5,205 bases of DNA from an uncultured Lachnospiraceae bacterium (lineage in GTDB: Bacteria; Bacillota; Clostridia; Lachnospirales; Lachnospiraceae), in assembly GCA_902782625.1 (NCBI GenBank), contig CACZNZ010000351.1:1-5205 (forward strand). The letters are read 5' to 3'. How positions within the stretch are numbered: the first letter of the stretch is position 1; every line of letters starts with the position of its first letter. The notes under the pieces were generated by a model. That model worked only from the letters and a program-made list of their open reading frames with translations, was not told the DNA's origin and did no database searches. Shown here piece by piece: positions 1 through 5,205 of this stretch. A program made the position numbers and the translations under genes.

Positions 1-2339
1 GCTATTCCGTAGCTCTTGTCTGCGCCGCCCTTTACTATCTTACGCAGGAATACGATCGTATCCTTTTTTTCCTTGACGGCTATGCAGTAATTGTTGACAC
101 CTGCGATCTTTCCTTCAAGCTCTGTCAGTTCATGATAATGAGTCGCAAACAATGTCTTGGCACCGGCCATGGCATCTCCGGCTATGAATTCCACCACTGC
201 CCAGGCGATAGAAAGACCGTCATAGGTACTCGTTCCCCTTCCGATTTCGTCAAAGATCAGAAGACTGTTTTTGGTGGCATTGTGAAGGATATGTGCCACC
301 TCTGTCATCTCGACCATAAATGTACTCTGCCCGCTTGCCAGATCATCAGAAGCGCCGACACGGGTAAATATCCTGTCTACAATACCGATATTTGCAGATC
401 TGGCCGGCACGAAAGATCCTATCTGGGCCATCAGCACGATGAGGGCTGTCTGGCGCATGTAGGTCGATTTCCCAGCCATATTGGGACCGGTGATGATGCT
501 GATTCTGTTTTTCCTCTGGTCAAGATAGGTATCATTATCGACAAACAATTCATTTTTTATAGTACGCTCTACCACCGGATGCCTGCCGCCTTTGATATCT
601 ATGACACCCCGTCGGTTGATGGCTGGTCTTACATAATTATGATGCTCCGCCACATAGGCTAGCGCGCAAAAAACATCGGTCCAGGCAATGATACGGGCAG
701 ACTGCTGAATCCTGTCAATCTGGGATGCCAGGTAATCCCTGACGTCTGTATATAGCTTATATTCCAGTTCATAGAGTTTTTCCTGTGCGTGTGTAATCGT
801 ATCTGCCAGCTCCGCAAGTTCCTCGGTTACATATCGCTCAGAATTGGCCAGCGTCTGTCTTCTGATATAATAATCAGGCACCAGATCCTGGTAGGAATTG
901 GTTACCTCCAGATAATAACCAAACACTTTGTTATATTTTACTTTTAGATTCTTGATACCGGTCTTCTCACGTTCCCGGGTTTCCAGTTCTGCAAGCCAGG
1001 TCTTCCCGTCTGTTCTTGCTTTTTTTAGATGGTCGGCCTCTTCGTCGTATCCTTCCTGGATAATATCCCCCTCTCGAATCGTCACAGGCGGGTCTTCACA
1101 GATTGCCTTATCTATCAGCTGATACAAATCCTCCAGGGGATCAAGATCTCTGGCCATCTGATGCAGCATTCCTTTATCAAACTGCTGCAGAATTTCTTTG
1201 ATATAGGGAAGATAATACAAAGAGTTCTTAAAGGAAATCAGATCTCTTGGATTCGCCGATTGGTAACTGATCTTCATCGTCAGACGTCCCAGATCATAAA
1301 TGGCACGCATATACTCCCTGAGTTCCTCCCTGGCCATCGCATGATCCTGCAGCATTTCCACAGCATCTAAACGTTGTTCAATCTCTTTTTTCCTGATCAG
1401 CGGCTGTTCTGTCATCTTTCTGAGCAGCCTGGCTCCCATTGCCGTTTTGGTTTTATCCAGAACCCCGAGAAGACTTCCTCTTTTATGCTTATCCCGCAGC
1501 GTCTCACAGACTTCCAGATTCCTTCTGGTAGCACTGTCGAGGATCATATAATTGCTGATCTTATACGGAATCATATCAGACAGATGAGACAGGGACGTCT
1601 TCTGCGTCTCATGAAGGTATCGGAGCATCACGCCCGCAGCGATCACGCCGAATGGATACTCTGAAAACGACTCCATGGAAAGATCCGGATACTGCCCGCT
1701 GATATGTTTTCTGCATTCTTCTGCGTCAAACCAGTTCCCCGCAAGCGGCGTAATCACAATTCCCATCTTCTCTTTATAATAATCCATCTGAGCTCCGCTG
1801 ATGCAAAATGCATCATTGCAGATAATCTCTGCCGGAGTAAGTCTGGTGATCTCATCATGAAGACTGTCTGCATTTTCTACCTGTGTCAGTCTGAACTCTC
1901 CGGTCGTCAGATCACAGACAGCAATCCCGGATCCTTCATCCTGCAGAAAAATGCTCATGATAAACTGATTCCTGGTCTCATCCAGCGCCTGTGTAAGAAC
2001 ATTGGTCCCCGGTGTAACGATCCGGATCACATCTCTTTTGACGATGCCTTTGGCTGCTTTTGGATCTTCAACCTGTTCACAGATTGCCACCCGGTACCCT
2101 TTTTCGATTAGCTTGGTGATATAGGGCTCGCAGGAATGAAAAGGCACACCGCACATTGGTGCGCGTTCTTTCTGCCCACAGTCTCTTCCTGTAAGCGTAA
2201 TCTCAAGTTCTTTGGATGCCGTAAGCGCATCTTCAAAAAACATCTCATAAAAGTCACCCAGACGGTAAAACAGGATACAGTCAGGATAATTCTTTTTTAT
2301 CTCAAAATACTGCTCCATCATCGGAGTCATCTTAGCCAT
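1..2339 (-). CDS. mutS: DNA mismatch repair protein MutS (C-terminus cut by window edge)
   Basis: MutS binds mispaired or looped bases in newly replicated DNA and, with ATP, forms a sliding clamp that recruits MutL. I translated the minus strand codon by codon: 779 codons are open, with no stop or frameshift, running off the window at base 1. Seen in order: the mismatch-reading motif GDFYEMF (Phe30 and Glu32 match the conserved Phe-x-Glu); connector and lever regions; the clamp motif KVKYNKVFGYY near 466-476; Walker A GPNMAGKST at 618-626; the STFMVEMTE signature at 672-680; Walker B LLIFDE at 693-698; GRGTSTYDG just after; and the ATHYHEL H-loop at 732-738. Family members are about 850-900 residues, so roughly the last 100 (end of the ATPase domain, dimerisation helices, any beta-clamp motif) lie outside. 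The ATG at 2339 is favoured because a GGGAGG site lies 10 nt upstream. It overlaps the end of miaB by 8 bp. Nothing suggests decay. Confidence 0.97.
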   Translation of the reverse strand, partial: MAKMTPMMEQYFEIKKNYPDCILFYRLGDFYEMFFEDALTASKELEITLTGRDCGQKERAPMCGVPFHSCEPYITKLIEKGYRVAICEQVEDPKAAKGIVKRDVIRIVTPGTNVLTQALDETRNQFIMSIFLQDEGSGIAVCDLTTGEFRLTQVENADSLHDEITRLTPAEIICNDAFCISGAQMDYYKEKMGIVITPLAGNWFDAEECRKHISGQYPDLSMESFSEYPFGVIAAGVMLRYLHETQKTSLSHLSDMIPYKISNYMILDSATRRNLEVCETLRDKHKRGSLLGVLDKTKTAMGARLLRKMTEQPLIRKKEIEQRLDAVEMLQDHAMAREELREYMRAIYDLGRLTMKISYQSANPRDLISFKNSLYYLPYIKEILQQFDKGMLHQMARDLDPLEDLYQLIDKAICEDPPVTIREGDIIQEGYDEEADHLKKARTDGKTWLAELETREREKTGIKNLKVKYNKVFGYYLEVTNSYQDLVPDYYIRRQTLANSERYVTEELAELADTITHAQEKLYELEYKLYTDVRDYLASQIDRIQQSARIIAWTDVFCALAYVAEHHNYVRPAINRRGVIDIKGGRHPVVERTIKNELFVDNDTYLDQRKNRISIITGPNMAGKSTYMRQTALIVLMAQIGSFVPARSANIGIVDRIFTRVGASDDLASGQSTFMVEMTEVAHILHNATKNSLLIFDEIGRGTSTYDGLSIAWAVVEFIAGDAMAGAKTLFATHYHELTELEGKIAGVNNYCIAVKEKKDTIVFLRKIVKGGADKSYGI

Positions 2340-3738
2340 CTGACGCAAGCCTCCCAAGATAGTAAAATCCACATGCTTCCTCAAGCACGACCGGGACAAT
2401 TCTGCCGATCACACAGGGATCGGCTTTGAAATGTACAACATTGTTATTGCTTAACCTTCCGGTGATCAGCGACGAATCTCTCTCATTGACCTCTTCGGCC
2501 AATACAAGCGCTGTCTCCCCCTCATGCTTTTTATTCTGCTTTCTGGCTGTTTCTCCCACCACCTTCAGCAGACGGTCAAATCTCTCATGCGCCACATCGT
2601 CCGGTACCTGGTCCTCCATAGAAGCGGCAGGCGTTCCGGATCTTTTCGAATACAGGAAGGTAAAGGCACTGTCATAGGCTGTTTCCTGAACAACCTCCAG
2701 TGTCTCCTGAAAATCCTCCTCTGTCTCGCCTGGAAATCCTACGATTATGTCAGTCGTAATCGCGATATCCGGCATGGCCACTCTTAGTTTCCTTACAAGT
2801 TCCATGTATTGTTCTCTGGTGTAATGCCGGTTCATCTTCTGAAGCAGTCTGCTGCTTCCGGACTGCAGTGGCAGATGGATATGTCTGCAGATTTTGGAAG
2901 ATGACGCCATTACTTTGATCAGATCATCCGAAAGATCCTTCGGATGGGATGTCATGAATCTGATCCTCTCGATCCCGTCCACTTTTCCCACCATGGACAG
3001 CAACTGGGCAAAAGTCGTACGATTCTCCAGTGTCTTCCCGTAGGAGTTCACATTTTGCCCGAGCAACATAATCTCTTTGACACCCTCTCTGGCAAGCTGT
3101 TCTACTTCCCCGACAATATCTTCCGGCTTTCTGCTCCTCTCTCTGCCTCTTACATACGGGACAATACAATAGGTACAGAAATTATTACATCCATACATGA
3201 TGTTGACAGCTGCTTTAAAAGAGATCTTACGGTGACTCGGCAGATCTTCCACGATCTCATCCGTGCCTTCCCATACATCAAACACCCTCTTTCTGGTGAT
3301 CAATGCCTCATAGAGCAGCTGCGCCAGTTTAAAAATGTTGTGGGTGCCAAAGACAATATCAACAAAAGTAAATGTATTCTTCACTTTTTCCTGTTCTTCC
3401 GGCTCCTGCATCATACACCCGCACATGGCTATCAGCATGTCGGGATTTTTCTTTTTGTATGTCTTGAGCGTGCCCAGTCTGCCGTACACACGTATGTTGG
3501 CATTTTCCCTGACAGTACAGGTATTATAGTATACAAAGTCTGCCTCTTCACTCTTAGATCGGACATAACCGATTGCTTCAAGAATCCCATTAAGCTTCTC
3601 AGAATCCTTAAAATTCATCTGGCATCCGAATGTCTGGTCATAGTAGGTCAGTTTTCTTCCCAGTTCACGTTCTTTATCTTCCAGAAGTTTCCTGCATTTA
3701 TCAATATAGTATTCCTGCCTGCTACTTTCTGTTTTCAT
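2332..3738 (-). CDS. miaB: tRNA-2-methylthio-N6-dimethylallyladenosine synthase MiaB
   Basis: MiaB is a cytosolic radical-SAM methylthiotransferase that converts i6A to ms2i6A at position 37 of tRNAs reading UNN codons, acting after MiaA. The 468-residue protein is complete. An extension of about 30 residues, as in Firmicutes homologues, precedes the N-terminal UPF0004 domain, whose auxiliary 4Fe-4S ligands are Cys39 (FGCQMN), Cys74 (NTCTVRE) and Cys108 (CGCMMQ). The radical-SAM cluster motif CxxxCxxC is Cys184, Cys188, Cys191 (GCNNFCTYC). LLGQNVNSYG (225-234), TSHP (263-266), HLPLQSGS (288-295) and GFPGET (334-339) follow, then a C-terminal TRAM RNA-binding domain from about 400. The start ATG has AAGGA 7 nt upstream. 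The gene begins 15 nt after the malic enzyme stop and its TAA lies inside the mutS start (ATGGCTAA). The ENA and GQNVNSYG context fits MiaB better than the related RimO or MtaB, although the substrate is assigned by family only. Confidence 0.96.
   Translation of the reverse strand: MKTESSRQEYYIDKCRKLLEDKERELGRKLTYYDQTFGCQMNFKDSEKLNGILEAIGYVRSKSEEADFVYYNTCTVRENANIRVYGRLGTLKTYKKKNPDMLIAMCGCMMQEPEEQEKVKNTFTFVDIVFGTHNIFKLAQLLYEALITRKRVFDVWEGTDEIVEDLPSHRKISFKAAVNIMYGCNNFCTYCIVPYVRGRERSRKPEDIVGEVEQLAREGVKEIMLLGQNVNSYGKTLENRTTFAQLLSMVGKVDGIERIRFMTSHPKDLSDDLIKVMASSSKICRHIHLPLQSGSSRLLQKMNRHYTREQYMELVRKLRVAMPDIAITTDIIVGFPGETEEDFQETLEVVQETAYDSAFTFLYSKRSGTPAASMEDQVPDDVAHERFDRLLKVVGETARKQNKKHEGETALVLAEEVNERDSSLITGRLSNNNVVHFKADPCVIGRIVPVVLEEACGFYYLGRLASDG
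2350..2355 (-). promoter_or_regulatory. Ribosome binding site of mutS inside the end of miaB
   Basis: On the minus strand GGGAGG lies 10 nt before the mutS ATG at 2339, within the last codons of miaB. It decides the start: the next in-frame ATG codons (residues 4, 7 and 8) would be 19 nt or more from this site. Since miaB stops inside the mutS start region, ribosomes finishing miaB end close to this site, which fits translational coupling. The coupling is inferred; the motif and spacing are seen. Confidence 0.75.
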
Positions 3739-3753
3739 CTTTTTATCCTTTTA

Positions 3754-4935
3754 TCAGTTTTGAGGTATCCTTGCGACACCACTTTCTATCGCTGCTTTCG
3801 CAGCTGCCTGTGCCACAGCATTTTTCACTCTCGGGTCAAATGCTTTGGGTAAAATGTACTCGGCACATAACTCCTCGTCACTCACCAGACCCGCAATTGC
3901 ATAGGCTGCTGCAATCTTCATTTCATCATTAATATCAGAAGCTCTGACATCCAGGGCACCACGGAACAGTCCCGGGAAGCACAGCACATTGTTTACCTGG
4001 TTTGGAAAATCCGACCGGCCGGTAGATACGACGGCCGCACCTGCGGCAAGCGCTTCGTCAGGATAGATTTCCGGTGTCGGATTCGCACAGGCAAAAATAA
4101 TCGGATCGGAATTCATCGATCTGATCATTTCCTGTGTAAGGGTCCCGGGAGCTGATACTCCGATAAAGACATCTGCATCCCTGATCACCTCTGCAAGCGT
4201 TCCTTTTCTTTTTTCCCGGTTAGTGATCTTTGCCATCTCCTCCTTGATTGGATTAAGATCGTCACGGCCTTCATAGATAGCTCCATGCCGGTCTGTCATA
4301 ATGACATTATTCAGCCCCATACTGATCAGAAGACGTATGATGGCAATCCCTGCTGCTCCCGCTCCGGAAGTAACGATCTTTACGTCCGCAAGCTTTTTCC
4401 CCACCAGTTTCAGTGCATTGATAAGTCCTGCCATGGTGATTACTGCAGTACCATGCTGATCGTCATGGAAGATGGGGATATCACAGGATGCTTTCAGCCT
4501 TTTTTCGATTTCAAAACATCTTGGCGCAGAAATATCTTCGAGATTGACTCCGCCAAAACTTCCTGCCAGCAGTTCCACTGTATGTACAATTTCATCTACA
4601 TCATGGCTTCTGACACAAAGAGGTATCGCATCAACATCACCGAACTCTTTAAAAAGGACACATTTCCCTTCCATCACAGGCATGCCTGCTTCCGGTCCGA
4701 TATCCCCCAGACCAAGTACGGCAGTTCCATCTGTAATAACGGCTACAGTGTTCCATCGTCTTGTCAGGTCATAGCTCTTTGAGATATCCTTTTGAATCTC
4801 CAGACAAGGTTCGGCCACTCCCGGTGTATAAGCAAGACTCAATGCCTCCTCGGTGTCCACTGCTGCCCTTGAAGTAACCTCAAGCTTACCTTTTAATTCA
4901 TAATGCATCTTCAAAGACTCTTTGCGATAGTCCAT
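3754..4935 (-). CDS. Malic enzyme, short form (NAD(P)-dependent, decarboxylating)
   Basis: This cytosolic enzyme oxidatively decarboxylates L-malate to pyruvate and CO2 with a divalent metal, producing NADH or NADPH. The 393 residues match the short bacterial type (about 380-410, like Bacillus YtsJ) with no C-terminal phosphotransacetylase-like domain. Seen: the catalytic tyrosine in SLAYTPGVAEPC (Tyr36); the general-base lysine in PVMEGK (Lys91); metal ligands Glu133 and Asp134 (GGVNLEDI) and Asp159 (FHDDQHGTA); the Rossmann motif GAGAAG (191-196); and ANPTPE (284-289) and SDFPNQVNNVL (308-318), whose asparagines contact substrate. Asp215 follows the second Rossmann strand, but Bacillus YtsJ, which uses NADP, has Asp there too, so cofactor choice is left open. 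The ATG has a strong AAGGAGG (4946-4952) 10 nt upstream and a promoter 48 nt upstream. It is the first gene of the probable malic enzyme-miaB-mutS operon. Malolactic enzyme is a less likely alternative, since it is much longer. Confidence 0.95.
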   Translation of the reverse strand: MDYRKESLKMHYELKGKLEVTSRAAVDTEEALSLAYTPGVAEPCLEIQKDISKSYDLTRRWNTVAVITDGTAVLGLGDIGPEAGMPVMEGKCVLFKEFGDVDAIPLCVRSHDVDEIVHTVELLAGSFGGVNLEDISAPRCFEIEKRLKASCDIPIFHDDQHGTAVITMAGLINALKLVGKKLADVKIVTSGAGAAGIAIIRLLISMGLNNVIMTDRHGAIYEGRDDLNPIKEEMAKITNREKRKGTLAEVIRDADVFIGVSAPGTLTQEMIRSMNSDPIIFACANPTPEIYPDEALAAGAAVVSTGRSDFPNQVNNVLCFPGLFRGALDVRASDINDEMKIAAAYAIAGLVSDEELCAEYILPKAFDPRVKNAVAQAAAKAAIESGVARIPQN

Positions 4936-4982
4936 GATACTAAAACCTCCTTCAAAACAGAGTTACCTTTTACAAAATAAAT

Positions 4983-5011
4983 ATTATACCACATTATCAA
5001 ATGCTTGAAAA
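4983..5011 (-). promoter_or_regulatory. Predicted sigma-A promoter with extended -10 for the malic enzyme-miaB-mutS operon
   Basis: Reading the minus strand, TATAAT at 4988-4983 is a perfect -10 box and is preceded by TGG, giving the extended form TGnTATAAT. A -35 candidate TTTTCA (5011-5006; four of six bases match TTGACA) lies 17 nt upstream. The expected transcription start is near 4976, leaving a leader of about 40 nt before the malic enzyme ATG. The -35 box begins one base past the U-tract of the upstream terminator. The box sequences are seen; the start site is inferred. Confidence 0.75.
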
Positions 5012-5012
5012 G

Positions 5013-5036
5013 AAAAAAGCAGTCATGAGGACTGCT
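5013..5036 (-). terminator. Second Rho-independent terminator downstream of tRNA-Glu
   Basis: On the minus strand AGCAGTC (5036-5030) pairs with GACTGCT (5024-5018) around a five-base loop CTCAT, giving a 7-bp stem. It is followed by a run of T that shares its first base with the stem (5018-5013), then C and four more T. It is smaller than the first terminator 9 nt upstream and probably catches read-through just before the operon promoter. On the plus strand no T-run follows, so it looks one-directional. Confidence 0.75.
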
Positions 5037-5045
5037 CTATTACGC

Positions 5046-5080
5046 AAAAAACCCGAAGAACCAATCATAGGCTCTTCGGG
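5046..5080 (-). terminator. First Rho-independent terminator downstream of tRNA-Glu
   Basis: On the minus strand CCCGAAGAGCC (5080-5070) pairs with GGTTCTTCGGG (5062-5052) over 11 bp with a single G-U pair, a seven-base loop and six T directly after the stem (5051-5046). It starts 10 nt past the last tRNA base. This is a strong canonical terminator that should end the tRNA transcript. Confidence 0.92.
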
Positions 5081-5090
5081 AATCCGTAAG

Positions 5091-5162
5091 CAGTCGATAG
5101 GGGAATCGAACCCCTGTTTCCGCCGTGAGAGGGCGGCGTCTTAACCCCTTGACCAATCGACC
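5091..5162 (-). tRNA. tRNA-Glu (anticodon CUC)
   Basis: The minus strand folds into a 72-nt cloverleaf. The acceptor is GGTCGAT with ATCGACT, six normal pairs plus a G1-U72 wobble, and the discriminator base is G73 (complement of 5091). The D-arm stem is GTC/GAC. The anticodon stem CCGCC/GGCGG encloses the loop CTCTCAC, so the anticodon is CUC, reading GAG (Glu). The T-arm is AGGGG, loop TTCGATT, CCCCT. CCA is not encoded; the trailer begins CTTAC, so CCA must be added enzymatically. Besides translation, charged tRNA-Glu can serve haem-type tetrapyrrole synthesis, and in organisms lacking GlnRS a non-discriminating GluRS works with GatCAB, but none of this is shown here. The gene stands alone in the window; any further tRNA genes would lie beyond base 5205. 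Confidence 0.95.
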
Positions 5163-5205
5163 TTGTCGCTTGCGACTAAATTAATATATCACAACGCGGC
5201 TTATA
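5163..5205 (-). promoter_or_regulatory. tRNA-Glu upstream leader with possible -10 box and small hairpin
   Basis: This 43-nt AT-rich stretch leads into the tRNA. On the minus strand TATATT (5188-5183) could be a -10 box; a -35 box with 17-nt spacing would fall at 5206-5211, beyond the window, so the promoter cannot be confirmed. GTCGC-AA-GCGAC (5176-5165) is a perfect short inverted repeat ending 2 nt before the mature tRNA 5' end. If an upstream tRNA exists, this could instead be an intergenic spacer of a polycistronic tRNA transcript. Confidence 0.35.

Noticed and set aside
132..662. 176-codon plus-strand open frame
   Set aside because: It lies fully antisense to the MutS ATPase domain, which carries intact Walker A, Walker B and H-loop motifs.
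2924..3169. 81-codon minus-strand open frame inside miaB
   Set aside because: It is a shifted frame of miaB on the same strand; the cysteines come from the miaB sequence read out of frame.
3764..3780. Six-bp hairpin (GGTGTC/GATACC, one G-U pair) at the end of the malic enzyme gene
   Set aside because: No T-run follows and it encodes conserved C-terminal residues (GVARIP), so it is not supported as a terminator or attenuator.
2944..3852. 302-codon plus-strand open frame antisense to miaB
   Set aside because: It lies almost wholly within miaB and the end of the malic enzyme, both of which have full family motifs on the other strand. It is rich in His, Phe and Ser as expected of an antisense frame, and no known domain is recognisable.
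4014..4023. Ten-base perfect palindrome ACCGGCCGGT
   Set aside because: It lies within malic enzyme codons for a conserved stretch (TGRSDF region) and has no partner copies; chance is the simplest explanation.
4285..4782. 165-codon plus-strand open frame
   Set aside because: It lies fully antisense to the malic enzyme catalytic and Rossmann regions; no recognisable product.
1..5205. Search for CRISPR arrays, insertion sequences, prophage genes or toxin-antitoxin pairs
   Set aside because: No spaced direct repeats, transposase motifs or small paired genes were seen; the window is housekeeping genes on one strand.

Overview
The window reads as a stretch of chromosome from a low-to-mid GC Clostridia bacterium, most likely a member of the Lachnospiraceae. 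The basis is the Firmicutes-type MutS and MiaB sequences, strong AGGAGG-type ribosome binding sites, a tRNA with no encoded CCA, and the miaB-mutS gene order. The taxonomic call is an inference from recalled protein families, not a database match. All supported genes lie on the minus strand, so transcription runs from high to low coordinates. There is no gene-free stretch longer than about 300 bases.

The layout in transcription order is as follows. (1) 5205-5163 is a short AT-rich leader with a possible -10 box and a small hairpin. (2) 5162-5091 is a tRNA-Glu with anticodon CUC. (3) 5080-5013 holds two tandem Rho-independent terminators. (4) 5011-4983 is a sigma-A type promoter with an extended -10. 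(5) 4935-3754 is a short-form malic enzyme. (6) 3738-2332 is miaB, the tRNA methylthiotransferase. (7) 2339-1 is mutS, the mismatch-recognition ATPase, cut off by the window edge after 779 codons. The last three genes are separated by 15 nt and by an 8-bp overlap, and no terminator is visible between them, so they probably form one transcript from the promoter at 4983-5011. In related Clostridia mutL and often miaA follow mutS, but that part would lie outside the window.

Functionally, the operon joins a central carbon enzyme (malate to pyruvate plus CO2) with tRNA hypermodification (ms2i6A37) and DNA mismatch repair. The miaB-mutS pairing is familiar; the malic enzyme at the head of it is the less obvious partner.

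I did not find a new biological system here. The most unusual non-coding signal is an 11-bp inverted repeat (one 4-nt bulge) that flanks the first tRNA terminator. It would pair the 3' end of the tRNA with the 5' arm of the second terminator, so the two structures are mutually exclusive. A weak catabolite-response-like sequence just after the predicted operon start is a second, lower-value lead.
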